From CALUVN01 sp944323595 (GTDB lineage Bacteria; Cyanobacteriota; Vampirovibrionia; Gastranaerophilales; Gastranaerophilaceae): 64,000 nucleotides of DNA. The DNA is taken from contig OZ006972.1 in NCBI GenBank assembly GCA_963931255.1, forward strand, positions 1,426,001 to 1,490,000. Reading direction: 5' to 3'. A model generated the notes under the pieces. That model did no database searches. It had not been told where the DNA came from and saw nothing but the letters and a program-made list of their open reading frames with translations. Below are positions 26,875 to 35,141 of the stretch, piece after piece. How positions within the stretch are numbered: position 1 is the first letter of the stretch; each line of letters starts with the position of its first letter. A program made the translations under genes and the position numbers.

Positions 26875-26952
26875 GGGAGCGTAGCTCAGTTTGGTTAGAG
26901 CGCATGCCTGTCACGCATGAGGTCGCGAGTTCGAGCCTCGTCGTTCCCGCCA
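26875..26952 (+). tRNA. tRNA-Asp (anticodon GTC)
   Basis: A full cloverleaf: acceptor GGGAGCG with CGTTCCC, D-arm GCTCAGTTTGGTTAGAGC, anticodon stem CATGC/GCATG with loop CTGTCAC (GTC at 26910-26912), T-arm GCGAGTTCGAGCCTCGT, discriminator G and encoded CCA. Its 3' 17 bases (26934-26950) are repeated at 29629-29645. Confidence 0.97.
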
Positions 26953-26963
26953 TTTTTAAAATT

Positions 26964-26984
26964 AGCACCTTCGGGTGCTTTTTT
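26964..26984 (+). terminator. Terminator of tRNA-Asp
   Basis: AGCACC-TTC-GGGTGCT stem (26964-26979) followed by five more T. Confidence 0.8.
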
Positions 26985-27109
26985 AGTGCAATTTGTTGAG
27001 TTTCAGGTAGTTCGATAGTTGAATTTTGATGATTGCTTTCTTTGGCTAGCCTAAATACAACTTAATTAATAAATTGATTGTTATAGAATAAAATACTTGT
27101 TGAAGATTA

Positions 27110-27138
27110 AAAAGCACACATATTTCTTGTGTGCTTTT
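27110..27138. terminator. Bidirectional terminator after the AIM24 gene
   Basis: An 11-bp stem AAAAGCACACA/TGTGTGCTTTT (27110-27120, 27128-27138). It serves the minus-strand AIM24 gene that ends at 27170. Confidence 0.75.
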
Positions 27139-27169
27139 TATGTGGTAATTATCAAATAATACTTAATAA

Positions 27170-28123
27170 TTATCTTGTTAATGAATGTGCATAACCATCC
27201 AATGGGCCTTTTACGGCATTTGCTTGTTCATTAAAGCCTTCTTTCATTAGTGTACCACTAATAGTAGGAGCCATTAGTACCTTTCCAGTTCCTCTATATA
27301 CATTTACTAAACCTTCCTTGTTAACCATTGAACCAATTAATGATTTAGAGGACCTTTCTACTGTGAAATCCAGAGACTTAGACCACATAACTGCCATGTT
27401 ACCATCTATTTTTAATGTATCATCATTTAATGTAAATTCAATTAATTCATTTCTCGGGATGGGACATTCTAATGCTGCTATGCCGTGTCCAGAAAGGCAT
27501 AAGTTAAATATTCCTTTACCACCAAAAGCTGATGAAAGATTTTGTCTTGCAACAACTTTTTCTTTAAGCTGAGAATCACAAGCCAAGAATATACTATCAT
27601 CTAGTACAACACCATCTTCACCCCAGCTTGAAACATCTTCTAATATTATATTTTTATATGTTGGCTCTAACATCAGTAAACCAATACCTTTGTATATAGG
27701 CTTAACAGCACTTTCTTTTGTAACCATACTTGCAACTGCACCTTTAATAAGATTTCCTACAGCTTGCACGCCTGAACCGAGTCCAGTTTCACTTACTACA
27801 TCACCAAACATCCATTGCATGGCTCCAGCTTGCACTTTTACAGCTCCACCATTCAAAGTTACAAGTAGTTGTCTTCTTCTTACATTCATTTCTTTAGCAA
27901 AATAAGAACTAATATAATTATCATCACAACTTAAATCTTGTTTATGTTCATAAACAGCATAATTCCCTAATTGAGATATCACTTCCATATTAGAGTTACT
28001 CTCTAAATTAATTTGCTTTGAAAAACGGTTTTCAGCACCATTCTGCAATGTTCCACATTTGTAACAAGTTGTTGCGGTATCTGGTAATTCAGTATTACAG
28101 TTTTTGCACAATATAGTCATCAT
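27170..28123 (-). CDS. AIM24 family protein with N-terminal zinc ribbon
   Basis: A 317-aa protein. Residues about 6-23 hold two CxxC pairs (CKNC...CYKC), a small zinc ribbon. The rest matches the AIM24 (DUF124) fold: VRRRQLLVTLNGGAVKVQAGAMQWMFGDV, YKGIGLLMLEPTYKNIILED, and VERSSKSLIG...YRGTGKVLMAPT. AIM24-like proteins in bacteria have no settled role, although some are linked to membranes. ATG codons at 28123 and 28120 are both possible; the second fits the GGAGG spacing better. It is 14 bases from the upstream TM2 gene, so both are probably one transcript. Confidence 0.85.
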   Translation of the reverse strand: MMTILCKNCNTELPDTATTCYKCGTLQNGAENRFSKQINLESNSNMEVISQLGNYAVYEHKQDLSCDDNYISSYFAKEMNVRRRQLLVTLNGGAVKVQAGAMQWMFGDVVSETGLGSGVQAVGNLIKGAVASMVTKESAVKPIYKGIGLLMLEPTYKNIILEDVSSWGEDGVVLDDSIFLACDSQLKEKVVARQNLSSAFGGKGIFNLCLSGHGIAALECPIPRNELIEFTLNDDTLKIDGNMAVMWSKSLDFTVERSSKSLIGSMVNKEGLVNVYRGTGKVLMAPTISGTLMKEGFNEQANAVKGPLDGYAHSLTR

Positions 28124-28137
28124 AACCTCCTTTATAC

Positions 28138-28461
28138 TTATGTAAATAATTCACCTGTTTTTGTTTTTCTTACAGTGCAAGCGTCTATTATAGCCCAAAT
28201 CCAAGATATATAAACACCTATGATAGTTAAAAACAAAATAACTTTTATAATTCCCTTTAAATGGTACCCAGCATAGAAATCATGGATACCAAAACCTCCA
28301 AATAATATAGCTGTCCAAATATAAACAGCTTTTGAACGTTCAGTATTTTTCTGCACATTCACAGAATGTGATAAAGTTGTCTGATATTCTATGGGAGCAC
28401 CACAATTTGGACAAACAGTTTGTCTATTATCTAATTCAAACCTACAATAAGAACACTTCAT
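28138..28461 (-). CDS. Zinc-ribbon TM2-domain membrane protein
   Basis: A 107-aa protein with an N-terminal zinc ribbon (CSYC...CPNC) and a C-terminal TM2 domain. The TM2 domain is two membrane helices around GGFGIHDFYAGYHLKGIIK, ending in WIWAIIDACT. The paired zinc ribbons in this protein and its AIM24 neighbour suggest they act together at the membrane. That is inference. Confidence 0.88.
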   Translation of the reverse strand: MKCSYCRFELDNRQTVCPNCGAPIEYQTTLSHSVNVQKNTERSKAVYIWTAILFGGFGIHDFYAGYHLKGIIKVILFLTIIGVYISWIWAIIDACTVRKTKTGELFT

Positions 28462-28600
28462 AAAGACCTCCTTAACTATAATATGTTATAGTTTGATTAT
28501 AAGCAATATTTGTATCTTTTTATTACATTTGCACTTTTGTGGGCTCAATATGATACAACCACTATATTTATGCTAGTATTTAAACATATAAGAGGTTACT

Positions 28601-29287
28601 GTGGAAATACTGGTTTTAATATTTGTTATAGCTATTCCTATACTGATATTTCTTTTTAACTATCACCAGTATAAAAGCAGTAACTACTGTAGAGAAACTA
28701 ACAATTCCTTTTTATCTGTATATTTTGATAAGGGACGTAGTGGAGAATACTATTTATCACAATATTTAAGTTGTTTTCAGTCAATGGGTTGCAAGTTCTT
28801 GTTTAACTTATATGTCCCTAGAGATAATGGCAAAACCTCTGAAATAGATGTTATAATGTTTCATCCTAAAGGACTGTTTGTTATAGAAAGCAAGAATTAT
28901 AGTGGCTGGATATTTGGTAATGAAAACAGTAAACAATGGACACAAACTTTGCCAGTAGGTCGAGGGAGAAGCCATAAAGAGAGATTTTATAACCCAATAA
29001 TGCAGAACTCAACGCATATAAGAGCAATTAGAAAGCATATTGATGACTCTATTCCTATATACTCTGTGATTGCATTTTCTGATAAGTGTACTCTTAAGGA
29101 TGTTACGGTTAAAAGCAATGTTATCGTAACTTATTACAGTAATCTAGCAAGAGAGATTAAATATAAGTTATCGACAATTAATAACTATTCGATGGATTCA
29201 GAACTACTTAATAAAACCTATAATAAACTATCTCAATATGCCAATGTTGATGAAATAACAAAGTATAAGCATATTTATAACAATTAA
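28601..29287 (+). CDS. Membrane-anchored NERD-domain protein
   Basis: A 228-aa protein with one N-terminal membrane segment (about 3-20) and a NERD domain, a predicted PD-(D/E)XK-like nuclease fold. Key pieces are the glycine-rich SGEYYLSQYLS start, NGKTSEIDVIMFHPKGLFVIESKNYSGWI (with Asp and ESK) and the following tryptophan (KQWTQ). GTG 28601 follows AGAGG by five bases. NERD proteins often travel with mobile DNA. Its divergence from the TM2 gene suggests it belongs to the same small accessory segment. Confidence 0.85.
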   Translation: MEILVLIFVIAIPILIFLFNYHQYKSSNYCRETNNSFLSVYFDKGRSGEYYLSQYLSCFQSMGCKFLFNLYVPRDNGKTSEIDVIMFHPKGLFVIESKNYSGWIFGNENSKQWTQTLPVGRGRSHKERFYNPIMQNSTHIRAIRKHIDDSIPIYSVIAFSDKCTLKDVTVKSNVIVTYYSNLAREIKYKLSTINNYSMDSELLNKTYNKLSQYANVDEITKYKHIYNN

Positions 29288-29427
29288 TTATATAGGATAT
29301 TTGCGACTATCAAGCTATATATTTTAAAGCCCATTGATTCAACATATAAACTAGTTTTGCACTATCTTTATTCATTAATTGCAATTTTAATGTTGTAATA
29401 AATGGTTCGATATAAAACGCATTATTT

Positions 29428-29472
29428 CCGCCATTAAAAGAAGCCACCTTGTGTGGCTTTTTTTAATGGCGG
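29428..29472. terminator. Long two-part hairpin, terminator-like
   Basis: Outer arms CCGCCATT/AATGGCGG (29428-29435, 29465-29472) enclose an inner AAGCCAC/GTGGCTT stem followed by T residues. It lies after the NERD gene. The symmetrical outer arms suggest a mobile repeat more than a simple terminator. Confidence 0.55.
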
Positions 29473-29628
29473 AATTGATAGTGGCGAGAAGCGTATTTTG
29501 CGAGTTCGGCGGATTTGCGGACGGATGGAGTGAACGTAGTGAACAAATCCGGATAGCGAACAGATTGAGCCGGCAAAAGCAAAGCTTTTTTAGGCGAAAC
29601 TCTGTGAGCGTGGAGCAAATCCAAGACA

Positions 29629-29645
29629 AGCCTCGTCGTTCCCGC
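29629..29645 (+). repeat. Duplicate of the tRNA-Asp 3' end (possible attachment site)
   Basis: AGCCTCGTCGTTCCCGC is identical to 26934-26950 of tRNA-Asp, and the similarity continues through (C/T)ATTTT. The two copies bracket the AIM24-TM2-NERD segment in direct orientation, as attL and attR would. No integrase lies between them. Confidence 0.6.
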
Positions 29646-29651
29646 TATTTT

Positions 29652-29676
29652 AAGAGGGTTTAAGACCCTCTTTTTT
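29652..29676 (+). terminator. Terminator after the tRNA-end duplicate
   Basis: AAGAGGGT/ACCCTCTT (29652-29659, 29665-29672) followed by T residues. It sits right after the tRNA-Asp-end copy, as the tRNA's own terminator does at 26964. Confidence 0.75.
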
Positions 29677-29979
29677 AATGCAAAAATTCGTGTGGGTAAT
29701 CTGTGGGGATGTTTTTGTCCATACATTTCAATCGTATTGAAGTGAGTATTTTGCGTAGGGCAGATGGTGCGATTATTCCGAGTAATCGGTTCGTGTAGCG
29801 GATTTCAGGGGTAAGAAGTATGTATTTTAATGTCTAGTTTGTTACCCTAATAATAAAAAGTAGGTTGGGCTTTCTTGAATTGTATCCCAACCCAAAGTGT
29901 CTAAAAATAATCAAACAATGTGTTCTTTTACAATTTTAACAATCTGTAAACTTTATTAAAAATATAAATATAAAGATAC

Positions 29980-30007
29980 TAATGTAGGTTGGATTTACTA
30001 ATCCAAC
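29980..30007. repeat. Short hairpin repeat (copy 2)
   Basis: TAATGTAG plus an 8-bp stem GTTGGATT/AATCCAAC with TACT loop. It is identical to 2584-2611 except for one stem position whose partner has changed with it. Confidence 0.6.
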
Positions 30008-30105
30008 AAAAATAATTTTTTTAATAGGAATTTTTAACGGACAGTTTGTTATTATGCAAAATTTTTACTATGTGAGTAAATACCAGACAGTTTTATAGTC
30101 TTGTA

Positions 30106-31482
30106 TTAATTTAAAGAGTTGAAGAATTCTTTTTCCTTAATTATTGTAATATTGCAGCCTCTGCTGCAATAATCCATGGCTTTTCTTACTTTGGTGCCGT
30201 AATTGCCGTGTGCATATACCTGACTTTCATAGTCACCTATTATCAATATGTCTGTAATTCTTTTTACATCTGAGTCTATAATTCCGCCACTTTGCTTAAT
30301 TATTTTTTCAACATCTGATTTTCTTCCGTGTGAAAAATTACCGCTTAAACATACATGTTTATTCGTAACTGATGTTATTTCCTCTTTTAATGATGTTACA
30401 GGAGCTAATATTGAATTAATAATTTCAATTAGGGATTTTGATTCTTCTTCTGTTATGATATTGTCTTCCAGTATTGTTTCAAATAGTGATAAAATATGAT
30501 TATACGGGTAATAATCATTTAGGTGGATATTATTGTAAAGCCATTTTATCAAATTTAATCCTTCTTCGGGTTCTATTTTGTTATCTATAATTATACCTTT
30601 CAAAATTCCACGTAGTTCTTGCAGTGAAATTGTTATTGTTGAACCCATTATTGTTGTATAATATTTTTTTACGACCTGTTTTAATTCAAGCATTTCTTCT
30701 AGTGTTATTACGTTGTCTTCAAGAATTTTGTTGATAGTTTTAAATATTTCCGAGAGTTCATCTATATTTTCAAATCTGGCATTTTCCTGTTTCCACTTTT
30801 TTATAAATGCTTCCTCTTCCGGTCGAATTCTGTTATCAATGGCGAAACCTTGTACTATCCCGTAAAATTCACACATGGCGCTTCTAAGTTCACTATCGGA
30901 AACGTATCTCATAAAATTGTCAGCTTTTTGAGGTGAAAATGTTTCAATATAGTCACTTACATTGATATTGTATTGTTCTACCAGACATTTGAATAAATCT
31001 GCAGTGGCGCACGCATCATCAAAAGCATCATGGCATTTATCCATATCAATATCAAAATATTGACATAAATTGGCTAAACTATAATTCTCTACCTCGCAAC
31101 TTGGAATATAATCCTGTGCCAAACGCACTGTATCAATGTACAACAGTGTTGGTAGTTCTATATTATATCTTGAACAGGATTTGGACAATGCAATTAAATC
31201 AGAAGTTAAAACATTATGTCCTATTATGATAGCATCGGAAAAATATTGTTTAATATCTTTCCATACCGTAGGGAAATTCGGTTCATTTTTTACTTTTTTA
31301 TCACTGATGGCATGAACTTTTACGCACCAATCCTGAAAACCGTCTTCAGGATTTATAAAGATATTTTTTTCCGGAAATACCGGTTCTCCTCCAGGGTAAT
31401 ATTCACTTAAAAGTCCTAATTGGCAGATTGATTTATTTTTAGCATTTGCATATTCAACATCAAAGAATAAAACTTTTTCCAT
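30106..31482 (-). CDS. DEDDh 3'-5' exonuclease fused to TerB-like repeats and a BRCT domain
   Basis: A 458-aa protein. The N-terminal third is a DnaQ-type exonuclease: FFDVEYA (D8, E10), IIGHNVLTSDLIAL with the third acidic site, and CHDAFDDACATADLF with the catalytic His and last Asp. The middle (about 195-375) has three helical repeats of the type FAIDNRIRPEEEAFIKKW, like TerB calcium-binding-like modules. The C-terminal about 80 residues form a BRCT domain (KHVCLSGNFSHGRKSDVEKIIKQSGG, then ITDILIIGDY). BRCT with DnaQ-like nucleases points to DNA repair or processing of ends. It stands alone. Confidence 0.85.
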   Translation of the reverse strand: MEKVLFFDVEYANAKNKSICQLGLLSEYYPGGEPVFPEKNIFINPEDGFQDWCVKVHAISDKKVKNEPNFPTVWKDIKQYFSDAIIIGHNVLTSDLIALSKSCSRYNIELPTLLYIDTVRLAQDYIPSCEVENYSLANLCQYFDIDMDKCHDAFDDACATADLFKCLVEQYNINVSDYIETFSPQKADNFMRYVSDSELRSAMCEFYGIVQGFAIDNRIRPEEEAFIKKWKQENARFENIDELSEIFKTINKILEDNVITLEEMLELKQVVKKYYTTIMGSTITISLQELRGILKGIIIDNKIEPEEGLNLIKWLYNNIHLNDYYPYNHILSLFETILEDNIITEEESKSLIEIINSILAPVTSLKEEITSVTNKHVCLSGNFSHGRKSDVEKIIKQSGGIIDSDVKRITDILIIGDYESQVYAHGNYGTKVRKAMDYCSRGCNITIIKEKEFFNSLN

Positions 31483-31529
31483 ATTTCCCTCTTTATTTTA
31501 TTAAAGTTTAACATAAAAATGTTAATTAT

Positions 31530-31661
31530 TTATATTTTATACCATATTGCGTAAATTTTATTGAATTCGCCGTTTTCTATTTGAGGATTTAAAATTGTTC
31601 CATGTCCTATTGAATAGTTGAAGTTTTTATCTTCGCTAAACCCTATGCCTATCTGATTTGT
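31530..31661 (-). pseudogene. Toxin-like C-terminal fragment (third tip remnant)
   Basis: On the minus strand this encodes TNQIGIGFSEDKNFNYSIG and then HGTILNPQIENGEF. This matches residues of the intact 331-aa protein at 52645-53640, and runs to a stop at 31530. Nothing before or after it matches that gene. It overlaps the end of the 156-aa membrane gene, whose last residues are translated from it in another frame. Confidence 0.8.
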
Positions 31662-32106
31662 TAATTTTCTCCTCAATAAACCAATATATATATAACACTA
31701 TATAACTGCCAAGCAATCCAAAAATTGCCCCCTGAATTAACTGACCATAAACATCCCCGCTAAAGTAAGGTAAACCTGTTGGACAATAACAAAAATATGC
31801 AATTACTAGAACTGTTAATTTTAAATAATTTGATTGCTTTAATTTGTGGATAAATTTAGACACCAAGGCATAATTTGTAGAATATTCTAATTTTTTATAT
31901 GCAAAAGGTAAAACCAATAAACGCAAAAAGAGTAATATATGTATTATGACTACCAGTACTGCCAAACCCTTTAGCTGCAATACTGAAATATCATCTGTAA
32001 ATTTATAATACATTAATATTAAAATTAAACAACCTTCCAATGGACTTGCATTTGCAAAAATATTAATAAGCAATAAACAAACTATATTTTTTAATAAATT
32101 ATACAT
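31636..32106 (-). CDS. Membrane protein, candidate immunity protein (156 aa)
   Basis: A hydrophobic 156-aa protein with about four membrane segments and a conserved middle (LPFAYKKLEYSTNYALVSKFIHKLKQSNYLKL). The shared end GLLGSYIVLYIYWFIEEKI makes it a paralogue of the 154-aa protein at 32222-32686 and, more distantly, of the one at 52197. Each sits directly after a toxin-like C-terminus on the same strand, which is the layout of toxin/immunity cassettes. Its last dozen residues (NKSDRHRV) come from read-through into a toxin fragment, so the natural C-terminus has been lost by recombination. No known immunity family recognised. Confidence 0.75.
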   Translation of the reverse strand: MYNLLKNIVCLLLINIFANASPLEGCLILILMYYKFTDDISVLQLKGLAVLVVIIHILLFLRLLVLPFAYKKLEYSTNYALVSKFIHKLKQSNYLKLTVLVIAYFCYCPTGLPYFSGDVYGQLIQGAIFGLLGSYIVLYIYWFIEEKINKSDRHRV

Positions 32107-32108
32107 AG

Positions 32109-32213
32109 TTATTTCCCTAATCTAAATCTTACAGGTATTATAACATAGTAATTTTCCGCAAGGGGGGTATGTTGCATTACTGCCATCGCATTGTTATAAA
32201 AATTATCAACGGA
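32109..32213 (-). pseudogene. Toxin-like C-terminal fragment (second tip remnant)
   Basis: In frame it reads NFYNNAMAVMQHTPLAENY and then YVIIPVRF to a stop at 32109. It corresponds to the last about 35 residues of the toxin-like protein (FYNNAMAVMQYTPFAKNYYV). The membrane gene at 32106 starts three bases later, as an immunity gene would follow its toxin. Confidence 0.8.
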
Positions 32214-32221
32214 TTACACTA

Positions 32222-32686
32222 TCAAAATTTATTATTTTTTATCCTGTTTTTTATTTTGTCCTCAATAAACCAATATATATATAATACAAGATAGTTTCCG
32301 ACTAAGCCTAACAATACACTCTGAATCAATTGCCCGTAAAAACCACTACTAAACCATGGACAGCCCAATGGCCAAAATATAAAATATGCAATTACAAGTA
32401 CTATCAATTTTAAATAATTTGATTGTTTTAATTTATGAATAAATTTAGATACCAATTTATAATTCGCAGAGTTCTCCAATTTTTTATATGCATAAGGTAA
32501 AATAAATAATCGTCCTATCAATATCATAAATATTATCTGAAACGAAAAGTCATAAAATATCTTAGATATTATATTATCTGAAGGTTCAAACATTGCTATT
32601 ACTAACAAAATTATTGCAAAAGAACCTATGCTGGCAATTATATTAATAATTAGTAAAAATATAATATTTTTTAATATGTCCCTCAT
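32222..32686 (-). CDS. Membrane protein, candidate immunity protein (154 aa)
   Basis: A 154-aa polytopic membrane protein. The block YAYKKLENSANYKLVSKFIHKL and the end GLVGNYLVLYIYWFIEDKIKNR mirror the 156-aa neighbour. Its ATG overlaps the stop of the truncated toxin-like gene (TAATG), so the two are translationally coupled. Such coupling is typical of toxin-immunity pairs, but no biochemical family is recognised. Confidence 0.8.
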   Translation of the reverse strand: MRDILKNIIFLLIINIIASIGSFAIILLVIAMFEPSDNIISKIFYDFSFQIIFMILIGRLFILPYAYKKLENSANYKLVSKFIHKLKQSNYLKLIVLVIAYFIFWPLGCPWFSSGFYGQLIQSVLLGLVGNYLVLYIYWFIEDKIKNRIKNNKF

Positions 32687-33256
32687 TAGTAGCCCCTTAA
32701 TTTAAATTGTACCGGTATTATAACATAATAGTTTGTTAGTTGTTTTATAGTTTGAAGTGTATAGGCACTATTATTTAGTTTTCTGGTTTCTAAATTAGGT
32801 AATTCTTCTTTGCTTAACCATTTATAGTCGTATTTATCAAATAATATCCCTCTAAATTCTCCGTTTTCTATTCGGGGTTTTAAGATTGTACCATGACCTA
32901 TTGAATAGTTTAAGTTTTTATCTTCGCTAAATCCTATGCCTATCTGATTTGTTGTAAATTTTTTTGATTTTTTATCATATTTTGACATTATTTGAGTCTG
33001 CAACTCCGGTGAATTGGATAATCGTTTGCTAAATCCGCTGTTTTTATCATATATTACACCATGCCAGTCTTTTGGTATTGACAATCCTTTTGAATTTTGT
33101 ATGTTTAATTGATCATTAACATATTCAGCCGCTTCTGGTTGAAAAACATTAAACTCAGGATGTTCAGGTAAATTTTCAAACCCTGATAAAGCTATGTTCA
33201 TCAATTCTCGGGCATCCGGTCTGTTTGCATTTTTTTCAGCATTGAATTTTGCAAAA
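32686..33256 (-). pseudogene. Toxin-like protein, N-terminally truncated copy
   Basis: From about 33256 leftwards the frame reads NANRPDARELMNIALSGF and continues almost identically to residues 133-290 of the intact 331-aa protein at 52645-53640. It then diverges in the C-terminal tip (LNNSAYTLQTIKQLTNYYV). The first about 132 residues and the promoter are gone, replaced at about 33254-33257 by part of an XRE gene in the opposite direction. The shortest translatable form starts at TTG 33204 (172 aa). Probably silent. Confidence 0.8.
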
Positions 33257-33570
33257 GTTTAAGAGAATTAGAAAAACAGTCAAGTGTCAGTGCTGCTTTA
33301 ATAACTAAACTTGAAAACGGAAAAATGGCTAATTTCCCAAAAGCTATTACGATAAAACAACTTAGTGAAGCTTTAAAATTCAATGATGAATTATTTGTGC
33401 TGGCGGACATTTTGTTTGAACATAAAGAACACAATCTCCCTGAAAAAACTTTTGAAGATGAATTAAGAGAACTGCTAGCAAGCAGAACAATACTTAACTC
33501 TGATAATATTACTCAGGTTATTTATTTTGTGTCAGGGCTGGAAAAACTGCAGAAAATGGGGAATTTATAA
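33257..33570 (+). pseudogene. XRE-family regulator fragment
   Basis: Starting in frame at about 33257 with SLRELEKQSSVSAALITKLE, it matches residues 23 to the end of the intact 128-aa XRE protein at 53786-54169. The first about 22 residues are lost at the same junction that truncates the toxin-like gene. The helix-turn-helix is incomplete, so the fragment is unlikely to be functional. Confidence 0.82.
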
Positions 33571-33575
33571 TATCT

Positions 33576-33647
33576 ATTCCGACTTGGATGGCAAACTCGC
33601 GATACTTTTTCTCAAAATTCTTGATACACAACATTAGACACTAAAAA
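33576..33647 (+). repeat. Module-boundary repeat, copy A
   Basis: TTCCGACTTGGATGGCAAAC, then TCGCGATACTTTTTCTCAAAATTC and TTGATACACAACATTAGACA. The same sequence, with small changes, follows the intact XRE gene at 54172-54274 (copy D) and lies at 48740 (B) and 51374 (C). Confidence 0.85.
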
Positions 33648-34007
33648 TAAGGTTTAATGAGACATTTGAGTTGTAGAATAATAGCCTTAATTAGGCAGTA
33701 TGTTTGAATATTAGCGGTATTTTTTAAATTGACTGTAATTACTCAAATTGGTCTTTTGCTACTCTTTTTGTCTCTCAAAATCCAACAAAAATTCAAATAA
33801 GCTACCTGAAATTTAAGCACTGGTAAGGTTATAGCGATTTTAAATAAAGGACAAAAATGTCCCATTTGAAAAGTCCAAATTTAAGTCGGAATAGAGTCGG
33901 AAAGGTTTAGTATATTTGAACAATAGCAAAATCACCTACAAAAATACATTACAAAATAATTAAATTCGACTCCCAAAACTATCGCTTTCAGTCAAGTTTA
34001 AGAATAA
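33648..34007. other. 360-bp AT-rich gap without a gene
   Basis: Between repeat copy A and the gajB stop I see no ribosome-binding site with a long frame, no clear hairpin terminator and no further known repeat. Confidence 0.5.
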
Positions 34008-35141
34008 TTATTCGCTCCATTCGATAATCTTTTTATTATAAAAAGAATCTAAATCTACTTCATTAGGAACAATAAAACCTACACTATATCGTGCTCTTGT
34101 TATAGCAATGTAGAGCTTTTCTTTTGCTTTCTCCGGAATGCTACCATATTTAAGAAAATCCATAATTTTTTCTGTTGGCCTTATTAAAACCCTATCAAAA
34201 GTTAATCCTTTTGATATTCCAAAATTTATTGTCTTTATATTAGGTTCTAAATCATTGCATGAATTTTTGCAATACGCCAAAACAACTGGCTTATACCGAT
34301 TTAAGTATTTTTTTAAATTGTCATTTTTTACGTAAAATAATCCATCATGTTCTGTTGTAATTTTATTTTTAGATATGGATTTTGGCAACTCTGGATATAA
34401 AGAATCTGCAATATCACAAATATGTTGATTGCAACGCCAAGTATTATTCAAATAGTTTAATTTTGCGAGTTTTTTATTTTCTAAAAACTGAAACCATTCT
34501 ATAATGTTTTCAGCATATTTTTTATTTTTCTTTGAATAATGCGTATCAAAAGTATTTTGCCTTTTATCCGCCACAATAATTGATTTTATATTTTTAGATT
34601 TTAATATTAAATTCATAATTTCAAAATCATATCCGGCAAAATCTTGAGCCTCATCTACGAAAATATAGTCGTAGCATTCTTCAATTCGCTGAAGCATTTT
34701 ACCTTTTACCATTTTATGGCAATCATCAGCAAATTCAGATATTTTGCAAGAATAAATTCTACCATTTGAAGTTAAATAATATCGCTGAATATCATTACTT
34801 TTCTTTATTGTGTAATAATATTTACCATTACTACTTACCTTCAAATGCGGGTCCTTATTTGTAAAATGAACTTGATAAATTCTATCTTCAAACCCCATAA
34901 GATTTTGATATGGTCTTATGCAATTTTTAAGCAAAAATGTTTCCCAAGTTATAATTTCTACATTATTGGGAACATAGCCATTTAATTCAACAAATTTATT
35001 TTTAATTTCCTGAATATTATTTCTTGTATAAGTTGTTATTAAAATCTTTTTATTCGCATTGTTTAATGCAACTTTTACCAGACAAGTTGTTTTACCAGAA
35101 CCTGCTGTTGAGTGTATTAAAATATTATTTTTTAATGGCAT
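34008..35141 (-). CDS. gajB: Gabija system helicase GajB (UvrD/Rep-like)
   Basis: A 377-aa superfamily-1 helicase, shorter than typical GajB (about 490 aa). Walker A is STAGSGKTT (11-19), Walker B FVDEAQDF (161-168), motif III ADKRQNTF (191-198), and motif VI is near LYIAITRARYSVG. GajB partners with the nuclease GajA in Gabija anti-phage defence, where nucleotide depletion or DNA ends are sensed and phage DNA is cut. It overlaps gajA by 17 bases on the same strand, which fixes the pair. The missing length concerns the accessory 2B-type region, a family variation. Confidence 0.88.
   Translation of the reverse strand: MPLKNNILIHSTAGSGKTTCLVKVALNNANKKILITTYTRNNIQEIKNKFVELNGYVPNNVEIITWETFLLKNCIRPYQNLMGFEDRIYQVHFTNKDPHLKVSSNGKYYYTIKKSNDIQRYYLTSNGRIYSCKISEFADDCHKMVKGKMLQRIEECYDYIFVDEAQDFAGYDFEIMNLILKSKNIKSIIVADKRQNTFDTHYSKKNKKYAENIIEWFQFLENKKLAKLNYLNNTWRCNQHICDIADSLYPELPKSISKNKITTEHDGLFYVKNDNLKKYLNRYKPVVLAYCKNSCNDLEPNIKTINFGISKGLTFDRVLIRPTEKIMDFLKYGSIPEKAKEKLYIAITRARYSVGFIVPNEVDLDSFYNKKIIEWSE

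Larger units (their letters stand above)
29288..30105. other. 818-bp region without a confident gene: hairpins, tRNA 3' duplicate and a GC-richer tract
   Basis: It contains a large hairpin (29428-29472), a GC-richer tract (about 29470-29650) that ends in a copy of the tRNA-Asp 3' end, a terminator (29652-29675), and the second copy of the short hairpin repeat (29980-30007). A 70-codon frame through the GC-rich tract has no ribosome binding site and reads as Arg/Ser/Gln-rich sequence, so I do not call it. I see nothing else supported. Confidence 0.6.

Noticed and set aside
29451..29663. 70-codon Arg/Ser/Gln-rich frame through the GC-richer tract
   Set aside because: It runs through a hairpin and the tRNA-Asp-end duplicate, lacks a Shine-Dalgarno and reads as repeat DNA.
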